Below are positions 43,017-51,509 of a stretch of 64,000 nucleotides of DNA, piece after piece. Every line of letters begins with the position of its first letter. The stretch's first letter is position 1. The stretch comes from G963665495 sp963677785 (GTDB lineage Bacteria; Desulfobacterota; Desulfovibrionia; Desulfovibrionales; Desulfovibrionaceae). Made by a program: the position numbers and the translations under genes. Location of the stretch: assembly GCA_963677785.2 (NCBI GenBank), contig CAXXDH010000001.1, forward strand, positions 372,001 through 436,000. The letters are read 5' to 3'. A model generated the notes under the pieces. That model did not search any database. It had not been told where the DNA came from and was given only the letters and a program-made list of their open reading frames with translations.

Positions 43017-43673
43017 CTAGATAGAAGTCTTTCCGGCTGCCAGGTGCGCCAGGCTCATTCCCGTAAAAAACGGGCCATTTTCTTCCCAGCGAATTTTGAT
43101 AACGGCGGTATTGCCAATCCGAAACGCGGATCGCCAATTGCGGAAGCGGAGCATGGTTTCGTCAGCCTCGAGGTCGCCGTTGCTTTGGTTGACGAACAAC
43201 TGCCAGACACACCCCCTTATAAATTGTCCGTGCGAATAGACGAAGGTAAATCCTTCGTATGCCTCGACGCGTTCGATGAAGGCGCGGACCCGTTCCATAA
43301 ACATTATAAAGGACTCCGCGCCCGAACCATTTTGTATCCGGGGATCGAGCGCCTCCCAGTAACCATTGACTGCGGGCCTGCGCTCGGAGATGGTCGTACC
43401 TTTGTAAGCGTCGGGATTGAGATAGGTGAATTCCTGGACGGGCCATTCTTCGTGAGCGCAGCCGGGGTAGCGGTCCAAAAGCGGCCGGGCGGTCTGGAGC
43501 GTACGGACGTAGGGCGAGGTGACGACAAGATCAGGCCTCTGTTCAATGGATTTTGCCAATAGCCTGGCCTGCTCGTGCCCCAGGTCGGACAGAGGGGTGG
43601 CTGTTGGAGAATCGGTGGGCTGCCCCGCGTTGGAAGTGGATTGGGCGTGTCGGATAAGCCAGGTTTCGCGCAT
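43017..43673 (-). CDS. Histidine phosphatase family protein
   Basis: A 218-residue protein of the phosphoglycerate-mutase-like branch-1 family. The N-terminal L-I-R-H-A-Q-S-T-S-N motif carries the phosphohistidine, V-T-S-P-Y-V-R-T-L-Q-T-A contains the second conserved arginine, and V-Y-S-H-G-Q-F-I-R-G has the second catalytic histidine. The family includes phosphatases of sugars, nucleotides and proteins, and the substrate is not apparent. It lies alone downstream of the tRNA and integrase relic on the opposite strand, so it might be part of a past insertion. Confidence 0.9.
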   Translation of the reverse strand: MRETWLIRHAQSTSNAGQPTDSPTATPLSDLGHEQARLLAKSIEQRPDLVVTSPYVRTLQTARPLLDRYPGCAHEEWPVQEFTYLNPDAYKGTTISERRPAVNGYWEALDPRIQNGSGAESFIMFMERVRAFIERVEAYEGFTFVYSHGQFIRGCVWQLFVNQSNGDLEADETMLRFRNWRSAFRIGNTAVIKIRWEENGPFFTGMSLAHLAAGKTSI

Positions 43674-43997
43674 TCAAGAACTCCGGATGTTGAGAGGGGG
43701 GATTCGCTTGTTCTGTCTCCGCCAATGGCGGAACTACCCTGATAGTACCTGAACGTAAGGGGGATAGCCAGTCACACGGCTGACCTTGGCGGAGAGCAAC
43801 GCGTTACCGAAGCCCTTGGGCAGTTTCAGGATTGTTGTCGCTTTCAGCTAACAATTTCCGGTCCAGGTAATGATTTTTCTGGTGATACCATGCTTATGAT
43901 ATGATTGATTTATCTAAAATTATACTTTTTTTGCTACCTCCTGAAAAATAATGTACTGATTTGCTGTCTCTAAAAAATATATTATGAGGTATAGCGT
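43674..43997. other. AT-rich intergenic region before the FmdE-like gene
   Basis: About 324 bases between two divergent genes, with a strongly AT-rich second half (43855-43985) that probably holds the promoter of the FmdE-like gene. GAGG lies before its start codon. No tRNA or gene was seen. Confidence 0.5.
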
Positions 43998-45071
43998 ATG
44001 AAATTGTATGTTAAGCACGCGCTTTTGCTTGCGGCTATGTTCCTGATCATGACATCTACCGGGTTTTCCGCAGATTTCGGAGTGGAGGAGACCCCGTCTT
44101 TAGCCAAGGCGGCTGTGGCCCTGAAATCCGCCATGGAAAAACTGGGGGTGGCGCCGGATCAGGCGGGATTCATGGTTTTGACAAACGCGGGGTATGGACG
44201 GGCCGACGGCCGGACAACAGAGGCCTATCTCGATCTGGTGACCAAAACCACAGGCCGTACGCCTGGAACCCGAACCCTTCTCAAGGTGAACACCCCTTGT
44301 TACGAGCCGCTCTGGTTCGCGTTTTTCAAGCCTGACACCAAAGATGTCGTCTTTGTCAAATCAGGCCCCGAAGGGTACGGGCAACAAGCCTTCAACATCG
44401 CGCCGAAGCAGATATTCCAGCCTGAAGCCTGGGCGGCCGCCGCCAAGGGGCTGGTGGGCAAGCGCCTTTTTTCCGTGGTGTCGATTTCCCTTTCCTGGGA
44501 CGAAGGCTCCAACTGGACGATGCTCAAGGCCGCCGAGCTGCATGATCATTTTTGCCCTGGACTGAACGGCGGGTTCGTTATCAAAGCGTTTCTGGACAAG
44601 GAGCTTCCTTTGGGAGCAGGGGACCGGTACGTTTTTGTGGGCGCGCCTCCGATTTGCGCCATGGACGCCTTGCAGTCCGCTTATGGTTGCACCGTGGGCA
44701 AGAAGGGCGCGTTCAGCATGATGGTGCCCAACGCGGCGAAAAAAGTGGCAAAGGACGGCGTTGCGCCTCTGATCATCGCCATGCGGGTGAATGCGAAAAA
44801 AGACCTGTGCGACGGAGTGGTTCTCGGCATCGACTGGAACCAGCTTGGCGCCTCCACAGGCGTCAGCGCGGCCGACTTGTCTCCGGAAGGGGGCAAGAGC
44901 AATCCCCTGTTCTACATCGCCCGGGCGAAAATGTCCTGGAAACTCGCTCAGATGCCCATGAAGGACAAGATGGTTTGCATCGCGGACCAGCGACGTTTCA
45001 GCGGACCCGCGAGCCTGGCTGGCAAGGTCATCAATGCGGGCGCGGATCCCTACGCCGTGCTGCCGCAATAG
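43998..45071 (+). CDS. Exported FmdE-domain protein
   Basis: A 357-residue protein with a Sec signal peptide (1-24, cleavage after F-S-A). The FmdE domain (about 175-290) has H-D-H-F-C-P-G-L-N-G-G-F near residue 180 and C-A-M-D-A-L-Q-S-A-Y-G-C-T-V-G-K near 220, which in the family bind a metal or an iron-sulfur cluster. FmdE was named from formylmethanofuran dehydrogenase, but most bacterial homologues have unknown roles, several linked to molybdenum enzymes. Here the protein is periplasmic and alone, so a role in metal handling is only a guess. A G/C-rich hairpin at 45085-45109 follows the gene. Confidence 0.85.
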   Translation: MKLYVKHALLLAAMFLIMTSTGFSADFGVEETPSLAKAAVALKSAMEKLGVAPDQAGFMVLTNAGYGRADGRTTEAYLDLVTKTTGRTPGTRTLLKVNTPCYEPLWFAFFKPDTKDVVFVKSGPEGYGQQAFNIAPKQIFQPEAWAAAAKGLVGKRLFSVVSISLSWDEGSNWTMLKAAELHDHFCPGLNGGFVIKAFLDKELPLGAGDRYVFVGAPPICAMDALQSAYGCTVGKKGAFSMMVPNAAKKVAKDGVAPLIIAMRVNAKKDLCDGVVLGIDWNQLGASTGVSAADLSPEGGKSNPLFYIARAKMSWKLAQMPMKDKMVCIADQRRFSGPASLAGKVINAGADPYAVLPQ

Positions 45072-45150
45072 TGCCGCATCAGGAGGCGGGGGCCGCAACG
45101 GCTCCCGCCGTCATAAGAGAGCGGTTAAAGTAACGGCCCTGACGCTGCCA

Positions 45151-45840
45151 TTACGCCGCTGGCGCAGATCTCCAGAAAGGCGTTTCGCCAAGACCGTTCC
45201 AACACAGCACCGGGCATGCTCCGCGCCGCACATTGTTGACCAGCGCCGGACGGAAGCAGGCGATGCAGGTGCCCCCCTGCATACGGACGCTGGGGTAGAC
45301 CACTCCTGCTGATCCGGACGCGAGCAGAGACGCCGCCAGATGCTGCGATGCCGCGTAGCTGTCGGGGGCGAGTGCGTGTTCCCATCCGTCGGACCGGCAA
45401 TCATGAAAAGACGCGGTAAAGTCCGCGAGCATGTCCTGATACCGGGTTTCCTCGTGTTCGTTCCAGTTGATTTCCCGGTAGTGGAGCGATTTATGATACA
45501 GCACTTCCGCCAGAGATGTCGCTAATTCGAAGCCCGCGTACCAGGCGCCTCGGTCGGCCAGATTGAAGCGTCCGCCATCCGGCCCGGCATGGGTGAAAGA
45601 GGCGTTCACCACGCTGAAATTGGGGATGACAAAGACCAGTTCGTCACGGCCGATGCCGGGCAGCCGGTCATCCTGTGCGAGAAGTCTGTCGTTGGTGGCG
45701 CTGTCCAGCTCGAAAAGATCCTCCAGGTGTGCGTTGCTGTCCGCAATACGCGCCAATACCGTAGGCTCCTCCAGGTGGCGTGCGGGGATAAGCCGATGGG
45801 TGTCGCGCTGCGCAATGTCGACCTGACCCGGTAGCCTCAT
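45151..45840 (-). CDS. RES-domain toxin (NAD+-depleting family)
   Basis: A 229-residue RES protein. Family landmarks are an early H-R-L-I-P-A-R-H, the core R-G-A-W-Y-A-G-F-E-L-A-T-S-L-A-E-V-L-Y-H, and the late G-S-A-G-V-V-Y-P-S-V-R and C-I-A-C-F-R-P-A-L-V block. Characterised RES toxins degrade NAD+ by phosphorolysis or hydrolysis and stop growth. ATG at 45840 overlaps the stop codon of the antitoxin gene by 4 bases, the normal arrangement for RES-Xre pairs. Longer frames upstream run through the antitoxin gene and are not used. Confidence 0.9.
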   Translation of the reverse strand: MRLPGQVDIAQRDTHRLIPARHLEEPTVLARIADSNAHLEDLFELDSATNDRLLAQDDRLPGIGRDELVFVIPNFSVVNASFTHAGPDGGRFNLADRGAWYAGFELATSLAEVLYHKSLHYREINWNEHEETRYQDMLADFTASFHDCRSDGWEHALAPDSYAASQHLAASLLASGSAGVVYPSVRMQGGTCIACFRPALVNNVRRGACPVLCWNGLGETPFWRSAPAA

Positions 45841-46274
45841 GCGCCGCTTCCCCGTCTGGAATCCAGAAGACGCCGTACTGTCAGCATGGCTGGAACGCCT
45901 CCCCGGATCATGTAGTCCAGGGGCGTTCCCCCGCCGAAGATCCGGTTTGTATTGCACAACGTCACCCATTTGTCCGCGAGTTTGGGCGCATGCAGAATAT
46001 TCAGTGCCTTGAAGATGCCCACCAGCAAACTCACCCGCATGAGCGCGTCTTGAGCGAGGGTCTTGTCCGGATTTTTGCGAAAGGCATAATATTGCCCGTT
46101 GGATACGCCCCCCAGGAGCTTGCGACCGTTTTCCGCCGGTATGTTCCAGGCGTCCATGATATTCATAAAGGCCTTGATAGCCCCAGGACTAAGCCGTTTC
46201 CTGACGTTGACGTCGGAAAGATCCGGCGGCGTATTCGCCGCATGCGAGTTCTGCGTCGCCTGTGCGGTGTTCAT
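45837..46274 (-). CDS. Xre/MbcA/ParS-type antitoxin
   Basis: A 145-residue antitoxin. The N-terminal half is a helix-turn-helix-like region (R-L-S-P-G-A-I-K-A-F-M-N-I-M-D-A-W, then G-V-S-N-G-Q-Y-Y-A-F-R) that should bind the promoter. The C-terminal half has the DUF2384 pattern W-V-x-x-x-N-x-x-F-G-G-G-T-P-L-D-Y-M-I-R-G-G, which neutralises the RES toxin by covering its active site. An 8-bp inverted repeat lies 10-41 bases before the start codon and is the likely operator. Confidence 0.9.
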   Translation of the reverse strand: MNTAQATQNSHAANTPPDLSDVNVRKRLSPGAIKAFMNIMDAWNIPAENGRKLLGGVSNGQYYAFRKNPDKTLAQDALMRVSLLVGIFKALNILHAPKLADKWVTLCNTNRIFGGGTPLDYMIRGGVPAMLTVRRLLDSRRGSGA

Positions 46275-46283
46275 GATATCTCT

Positions 46284-46315
46284 CCATTTTTGGAGAATAT
46301 AGTTATTAAAAATGG
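46284..46315. promoter_or_regulatory. Operator of the RES/Xre pair
   Basis: Perfect 8-bp arms CCATTTTT (46284-46291) and AAAAATGG (46308-46315), centre-to-centre 24 bases, just upstream of the antitoxin start codon in an A/T-rich stretch that would also hold its promoter. Autorepression by the antitoxin complex is usual in this family. Confidence 0.65.
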
Positions 46316-46446
46316 AAAAAGCAAGAGGGAGATGGTGATCTCAAGAGTACATTTCAAACGACTATGCGCCCATGGCCCGTTGGGAAGAATTATATGGGGG
46401 GAGAGCAAAAAAACGCTGATTATACGCCTGGCAACTGTCGTTGAAT

Positions 46447-47592
46447 TTACTCCCGGAGATGTTGCAGGATGGCCAGTCCGTTGGCGGCCAGACTGCCGTA
46501 GCGCGTATCTGAGACAATACGGGCAAAAGCCTGTCTGGCAGCGTCCCAGTTCGTGCGTTCCCAGGCGCACAGTCCCAGGTAGTAGCCGGCCTGGGAGCCG
46601 ATGGCGGAGTGCCTGGCGCATTTATGAAATACGGCTTCCGCATCCGCAAACTTGCGGGCCTGAAACAAAATCTTGCCGCGCAACAGCAGTTGTTCGCCGG
46701 AGCCGCTTTTTTGCGTCTGTTCCAGCAGACGCAGGGCCTTTGCGTTGCGCCCGGCCGACGCATAGAACCCGGCGAGTTCGATACGCAGCGATGGCGGAGA
46801 GCCGGGCGTTTGTTCCAGGGCCGCGGCCGCCAGAAGCGGCGCTTTGATGCATCCGTACATCCGGGCCAACTGCGTTTTTTCTTTGCTGCTGGGATGCTTC
46901 AGCCGGTAGAGAATCTCCAGGGCGGCCGCCGCATCCGTGTAGTGCCGCTGTTCCAGATGCAGCTTGGCCAGCAGGGCCCAATACGCGGTGTCGTTGGGAT
47001 TGCGGGAGAGAAAGCGGAGAATCAGGCCGGAAGCGCGTTTCCAATCCTTGTTTTTCAAATATACGTGAATCGCGAGACGCAGCCAGCTTTGTTTTTTGAC
47101 GGTGCGCCCGGACAACAGCTTGCGGACGGCCTTGGCGGCCGCCCGGTAATTTTGCCCTTGATAATACGCGGTGGCTGCCTTGAAGAGCAGTTCCGGATCA
47201 AAAGGTTTGCGCAGTGCGCCGGCCTGCTCAAAAAATTTCCCGGCTGCGGCGTATTCCCGGCAGTTGAAAGCCGCGACCGCCGCGTTCAGGCAAAGGTCCG
47301 GGTCCTGCGGAAAAAGCGTGTGCCCTTTGGCAAAGGCCCGCATGGCTTGGCGCGTATTGCCTGCCAGATACGAGGCGCTGCCCAGCAGCGCGTATGCCGC
47401 GGCAGGAGCGTCCTTTGCTCCGTCAAGGAAGTTTTGCAGACGCTTGACGGCCTCGGCATAGCGTTTGTTGTCGATCAAACGCTGGGCAGCGGACAACTCC
47501 GTACGGGCTGGGGGCGAAAGTTCCTGCGCCCGGCAAGGAACGGAACAGCACCAGACAAGCAGCAGAAACAGAACTATTCGGATGTGCTTCAT
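46447..47592 (-). CDS. Periplasmic TPR-repeat protein of the TonB2-type system
   Basis: A 381-residue exported protein. A signal peptide (1-22, ending C-R-A) precedes a solenoid of TPR-like repeats covering almost the whole chain, for example Y-A-E-A-V-K-R-L-Q-N-F-L near 47 and A-L-R-L-L-E-Q near 290. In Vibrio the TonB2 gene cluster ends with a TPR gene in the same position. It overlaps the tonB stop codon by 4 bases and is the last gene of the unit. It may connect the energizer with the receptor or cell wall. Confidence 0.88.
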   Translation of the reverse strand: MKHIRIVLFLLLVWCCSVPCRAQELSPPARTELSAAQRLIDNKRYAEAVKRLQNFLDGAKDAPAAAYALLGSASYLAGNTRQAMRAFAKGHTLFPQDPDLCLNAAVAAFNCREYAAAGKFFEQAGALRKPFDPELLFKAATAYYQGQNYRAAAKAVRKLLSGRTVKKQSWLRLAIHVYLKNKDWKRASGLILRFLSRNPNDTAYWALLAKLHLEQRHYTDAAAALEILYRLKHPSSKEKTQLARMYGCIKAPLLAAAALEQTPGSPPSLRIELAGFYASAGRNAKALRLLEQTQKSGSGEQLLLRGKILFQARKFADAEAVFHKCARHSAIGSQAGYYLGLCAWERTNWDAARQAFARIVSDTRYGSLAANGLAILQHLRE

Positions 47593-48248
47593 GGGGTCAA
47601 CTCAAAGGTAAAAGGGACGAGCACCCAGGTATTCACCGCCTGGCCCTTGTATTTTCCAGGCCGGAAGGTCCAGCGGCTTGCGGCGGACAACGCGGCTTTT
47701 TCAAACACGCCTTTGGGAGTTGCGGAGTGCACCGAAATTTTCGCGGACTGTCCGTCGCGCGTCACCAGCATGCGCACTACGACCTTGCCCTTCTGATGAT
47801 TTCGTTTGGCCTGGTACGGGTACTCCGGAGCAACGCGATGCAAGGCCACGGGTTTTTCATCCACCTCGTTCAACTCAAAATCCGAACCGCCCGGCTCCAG
47901 CCGGGGCAGGGTTATGCCTCCGGCTGCGCCCGCCCCGAGATCCGGGGAAAAATCCGGTGCGGACAGGTTCAGAATTGGTTTGCGCAGTCGTGGCATGGGC
48001 CGGGTAGTGAATTTTTTCGGCAAGGGCTCCGGCGGCTTGCACTCCTCCGGACGTTTGGGCTCGGGGGGCTGCTGCGGCGCGTTCGGCGGGGGCGGGGCCA
48101 GGCGGACGGCGTCACGAACAGGGGGTAGATCCGTCCGCGGGAGTCTGTTCGTCAGCGAGACAACGCCCAATGAAAAACACCCGACGATCACGGCCGCGAA
48201 CACAAAAGCCGAGGCATAACGCAGAGGAGCGCGCGTACGGCGCATCAT
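47589..48248 (-). CDS. tonB: TonB-type energy transducer
   Basis: A 219-residue protein. One N-terminal membrane helix (about 8-32) is followed by a proline-rich spacer (48-85; P-P-P-P-N-A-P-Q-Q-P-P-E-P-K-R-P) and a C-terminal TonB domain (135-215) with V-A-P-E-Y-P, G-K-V-V-V-R-M-L-V and A-L-S-A-A-S-R-W-T-F-R-P. The spacer is short compared with E. coli TonB, as in TonB2 proteins. ATG at 48248 overlaps the exbD stop codon by 4 bases, with GAGGAAGGA upstream. Confidence 0.93.
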   Translation of the reverse strand: MMRRTRAPLRYASAFVFAAVIVGCFSLGVVSLTNRLPRTDLPPVRDAVRLAPPPPNAPQQPPEPKRPEECKPPEPLPKKFTTRPMPRLRKPILNLSAPDFSPDLGAGAAGGITLPRLEPGGSDFELNEVDEKPVALHRVAPEYPYQAKRNHQKGKVVVRMLVTRDGQSAKISVHSATPKGVFEKAALSAASRWTFRPGKYKGQAVNTWVLVPFTFELTP

Positions 48249-48655
48249 TCCTTCCTCGCCGCAACGCTGATGTCCCGAACACCGGCAAGCCTGCATTGAT
48301 CCAGGACCTGAACCAGCACGCCGGTCATGCCCATTTTATCCGCCACCACCACCACCGAGCCTTCCGGAGATTCCGCGAGAAAACGCTCCATGTAGGATCG
48401 CAGGGAACGGATGTCCAGGCTGCGGCCTTCGACGAACAATTGTCCGTCGCTGGTCAGGCCGAGCAGGACGTTGGCGCTTTCCTTTGTTTCCGCGCTTTGC
48501 GCCGCGGGACGTTCCACTTCCACGCCGGATTCACGTACGAAGCTGGTGGTTACAATAAAGAAGATCAGCAGAATAAAGACCATGTCGATGAGCGGCGTCA
48601 TGTTGAGATCGGTTTTTCTGGAGCGCAGGGCGCGCGTACTGCGAATGGGGTGCAT
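48245..48655 (-). CDS. exbD: ExbD-type biopolymer transporter subunit
   Basis: A 136-residue protein with one membrane helix. The motif D-L-N-M-T-P-L-I-D-M-V-F-I-L-L-I-F-F near residue 17 contains the aspartate that conducts protons in the ExbBD motor. ATG at 48655 gives the normal length and lies just after the ExbB stop codon (48657). The longer frame upstream is a shadow of exbB. Confidence 0.95.
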   Translation of the reverse strand: MHPIRSTRALRSRKTDLNMTPLIDMVFILLIFFIVTTSFVRESGVEVERPAAQSAETKESANVLLGLTSDGQLFVEGRSLDIRSLRSYMERFLAESPEGSVVVVADKMGMTGVLVQVLDQCRLAGVRDISVAARKE

Positions 48656-48656
48656 C

Positions 48657-49277
48657 TCAGCCCTCCTGGTATTTTGTATCCGTACGCAGCAGCGCGATGC
48701 AGAACAATTCCATACGTTGTTTGAGCTTTTCCGCCCTGCGCAGCAGCAGCCCGCCCATGAGCAGTCCCGGCACTGCAATCACAAGGCCGCTTTGCGTTGT
48801 CACCAGGGCCTCGGAAATGCCGGCCGCCAGCGCACGCGCATTGCCGGTGCCAAAGGCGGAAATCACATCAAAGGTGGCGATCATGCCGGTGACGGTGCCG
48901 AGCAGCCCCAGCAGCGGCGCCGCGCCCGCCAGCAACAGAACGGAACGGACGTGGCGCATGGCTTTCGCCTCCTGCCGCGTACGCAGACTTTCCAGCGTGC
49001 TGCGGTTCAGTTCCGGATTTTCGCACCGTCCGGACTGATACCCGCAAAGAATCTCGCGTTGCCAGTCCGCCAGGCCTTTGGAGGGCGGCGGACCGGCGGC
49101 CAGAGGATCCAACGGTTCGCCCGGAGGCAGCTCTTTGCGGGTTTCCCGGAAAAACCAGCCAAGGGCGGCCAGCGCCAGGGTCCACATGGCCAGAGCGACC
49201 AGCAGCAGCGGAATCATCAGGCTTCCGCCCGCCTGAAATTGTTCCAGCGCGCGCTCAAGCAATTCATGCGGCCTCAT
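48657..49277 (-). CDS. exbB: ExbB2-type MotA/TolQ/ExbB proton channel protein
   Basis: A 206-residue membrane protein with three helices. Conserved core: L-L-L-A-G-A-A-P-L-L-G-L-L-G-T-V-T-G-M-I and G-I-S-E-A-L-V-T-T-Q-S-G-L. It forms the proton channel with ExbD. It starts inside the end of the long ExbB-like gene (14-bp overlap). Two ExbB-type proteins in one operon is the TonB2/TtpC arrangement. Confidence 0.93.
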   Translation of the reverse strand: MRPHELLERALEQFQAGGSLMIPLLLVALAMWTLALAALGWFFRETRKELPPGEPLDPLAAGPPPSKGLADWQREILCGYQSGRCENPELNRSTLESLRTRQEAKAMRHVRSVLLLAGAAPLLGLLGTVTGMIATFDVISAFGTGNARALAAGISEALVTTQSGLVIAVPGLLMGGLLLRRAEKLKQRMELFCIALLRTDTKYQEG

Positions 49278-50712
49278 GGTAGGACTCCTCCGCCGGTTCG
49301 TTGTCCGGCCGCATCAGGGCCACGGAAAACTGTGCGCCTTTTTCTTCCATATCGCCGAGAATCCTGTCCACCCGGCGGTCCAGGACATGGTGCAGCAGCA
49401 TGATGGGCACGGCCACGGCCAGGCCGAGCTGCGTGGTGACCAGGGCTTCGGAAATGCCGCCGGAGAGCATGCGCGGATCGCCCGTACCGTAGAGCGTGAT
49501 TATCTGAAAGGTGTTGATCATTCCCGTTACCGTGCCCAGGAGTCCGAGCAGGGGCGCTATGGCCGCCAGGACCCCGAGTGTGGGCAGAAAGCGTTCCAGC
49601 CTGGGCAGTTCCTTGAGCATGCCCTCCTGAAAAGCGTTTTCGATGAGTTCACGCGAACCACCGCGAAACCCCAGGGTGTGCCCGATGACCCGGCAGGTGG
49701 GAAAGCGTGCGTGTTGCTTGCAAAAGCGCTCGCAGGCCTCCCATTCGCCTTTGGAGACGAAATCCAGGATCGCGCGCATGTTGCGTTGTGACGTCACCCG
49801 GATACGGCCCAGGGAGATAAAGCGCTCCAGTACGAGCAGCAGCGCTGCCAGGCCGGTCAAGACAATGGGCCACACCAGCAGGCCGCCGGTGCGCAGCCAG
49901 TCCGACAGGCTTTTCTGCTCCTGCTTCATACGCTGAAACACGGCGCCGTTGGAAATGTCCAAGGGAAAGTCGGCGCTCTGGCCGGACCAATAAGCCTCCA
50001 TGGCCTGGCGCGTCCGCCATCCGGGATTGCCCTGGACCGCCACCAGGGCGGAACCGTCCGCTTCAGGCCGCAGAAACCCTGTTTCTCCATCCGGCAGACG
50101 GTAGGCGGCGGTGAACGCGCCCATACGCAGGATTTCACCCCGCGTACGCAGGCCTTGGCTGTTCACGAATTCGCCTTTTCGAAAACGGACTGCGCCCGAG
50201 GCGTTGATTTCTTCCTGATACAGACGCAGCAGTTCCCGCACTCCGCGCAGGCCCGGGAACACGTCCGGGTTCAGCAGGTTCTGGAGAGCAGGGCCGCGTT
50301 CGGGAAATTCCGCGGATGTCAGGCTCTCGTGAAACAGATCCCTTGCCTGCTTGGCCGCCGTGCGGATCGCTCCGTCTATGGTCTTGAAGGCGTACTCCTC
50401 GGCGTTCAGCTCCTGGGTCAGGTTTTTTTCCCGTGCCAGCAGCTCGTCGTATTGGGCCTTCAACGCGTCAAAGGCCTGCTGCTTTTGCGCCACGCGCGCC
50501 TGCAGCCCGGTCTGCAGTCCGGTGAGTTCTTTTTTTTCCCGCTGCAGCAGGCTCAGTGTCTGCCGGCTTTCGGCCTGGGCCAGTTGCCGCCATTCCGTGA
50601 TCTCTCTGGATACCCGGTTCCAGTCATCCGCATGGGCCGTCGCGGCGAGCGCCAACCCGAACCCGGGTGCTAAGCCGATCCAGACGCATAGGGATGCAAA
50701 CAAGCATTTCAT
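49264..50712 (-). CDS. TtpC-type long ExbB-like protein
   Basis: A 482-residue exported membrane protein. After a signal peptide (1-28) comes a periplasmic coiled coil (30-110) and a further periplasmic region (120-260). A MotA/TolQ/ExbB channel domain follows (275-470), with G-V-L-A-A-I-A-P-L-L-G-L-L-G-T-V-T-G-M-I and G-I-S-E-A-L-V-T-T-Q-L-G-L. This matches TtpC of Vibrio, needed for TonB2 but not TonB1 function. It overlaps the DUF3450 gene by 4 bases. The periplasmic part probably contacts the DUF3450 protein. Confidence 0.9.
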   Translation of the reverse strand: MKCLFASLCVWIGLAPGFGLALAATAHADDWNRVSREITEWRQLAQAESRQTLSLLQREKKELTGLQTGLQARVAQKQQAFDALKAQYDELLAREKNLTQELNAEEYAFKTIDGAIRTAAKQARDLFHESLTSAEFPERGPALQNLLNPDVFPGLRGVRELLRLYQEEINASGAVRFRKGEFVNSQGLRTRGEILRMGAFTAAYRLPDGETGFLRPEADGSALVAVQGNPGWRTRQAMEAYWSGQSADFPLDISNGAVFQRMKQEQKSLSDWLRTGGLLVWPIVLTGLAALLLVLERFISLGRIRVTSQRNMRAILDFVSKGEWEACERFCKQHARFPTCRVIGHTLGFRGGSRELIENAFQEGMLKELPRLERFLPTLGVLAAIAPLLGLLGTVTGMINTFQIITLYGTGDPRMLSGGISEALVTTQLGLAVAVPIMLLHHVLDRRVDRILGDMEEKGAQFSVALMRPDNEPAEESYHEAA

Positions 50713-51509
50713 TGGTCTTCTCCTTGCGCGGGCAGTACGGCGGGTTGCGTACGCACTGGTGTCGGGCGCGAAACGGGCAGCGCCAGGAGCTCCACGGCCC
50801 GTTTGCGTTCGGCCATGTCGCAGGCGTGCCGCAAGGTCAGGGCGTACGTCGCGTCCAGTTGCCGCCAGTCCCCGGACTCCGCGTCCCAGATGCCGACCGC
50901 GCCGTCGCCGCTCTGGTAAAACAGGGCGATGCGCCCCAATCGAAGCAGCCGGACACGGGTCTGCGTACCGTTCAGATCAAGCGTCTCCTCCGTACGTTCC
51001 ACTGTGCGTCCGTATTCGGCTTCCACGCGCAGGGCCTCGAGAACGCGCCTGAGTTTTTCCCCGAGTCCGAGATGGTAATCCGCCAGAGACCGCTTGAGAA
51101 AGGCAATACGCCGGGTGCGTTCCTCCCCCAAAAAGGGGAGGTCTGCGGCAACGGCCTCTTCCAGCCGCCGGACAATGGTTTCCAGAAAAGGCTCCAGTTC
51201 CCTGCGCAGCCGCGTGGTTTCCTGTTTTCTGCGCGCCAGTTCGGCAAGGACTTTTTGTTGCTCCGAAACATAGGTCCGGTATTTCCGGATCTGAAATTCC
51301 AGCCAGGCGTCCGTGGCCTTGAGGTCGCGGATTTCGGCGGAAAGCGTTTCCTTTTCCGTACGCCATTCTTCGTACTTGGCCTGGGCCGCTGTTTCCGCCT
51401 TGATGCCCTGCCTGGCCTGCTCAAAGACGCGTGCAGCGTCGGAATCGGCCCAGGCGGCGGTCGCAATGAAAAGCCCCATGCAGCAAAGACAGGCAATTGG
51501 TTTCAGCAT
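50709..51509 (-). CDS. DUF3450 family periplasmic protein
   Basis: A 266-residue exported protein. A signal peptide (1-21) is followed by a coiled coil (30-130) and a globular C-terminal part with L-R-L-G-R-I-A-L-F-Y-Q-S-G-D-G, the DUF3450 signature. The family is found almost always next to TtpC-type ExbB genes. Its start overlaps the MFS gene end by 7 bases, so permease and energizer belong to one transcript. Its biochemical role is not known. Confidence 0.88.
   Translation of the reverse strand: MLKPIACLCCMGLFIATAAWADSDAARVFEQARQGIKAETAAQAKYEEWRTEKETLSAEIRDLKATDAWLEFQIRKYRTYVSEQQKVLAELARRKQETTRLRRELEPFLETIVRRLEEAVAADLPFLGEERTRRIAFLKRSLADYHLGLGEKLRRVLEALRVEAEYGRTVERTEETLDLNGTQTRVRLLRLGRIALFYQSGDGAVGIWDAESGDWRQLDATYALTLRHACDMAERKRAVELLALPVSRPTPVRTQPAVLPAQGEDQ

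Noticed and set aside
45085..45109. A terminator after the FmdE-like gene
   Set aside because: The 10-bp hairpin is good, but no T-run follows, so I mention it only in the gene entry.
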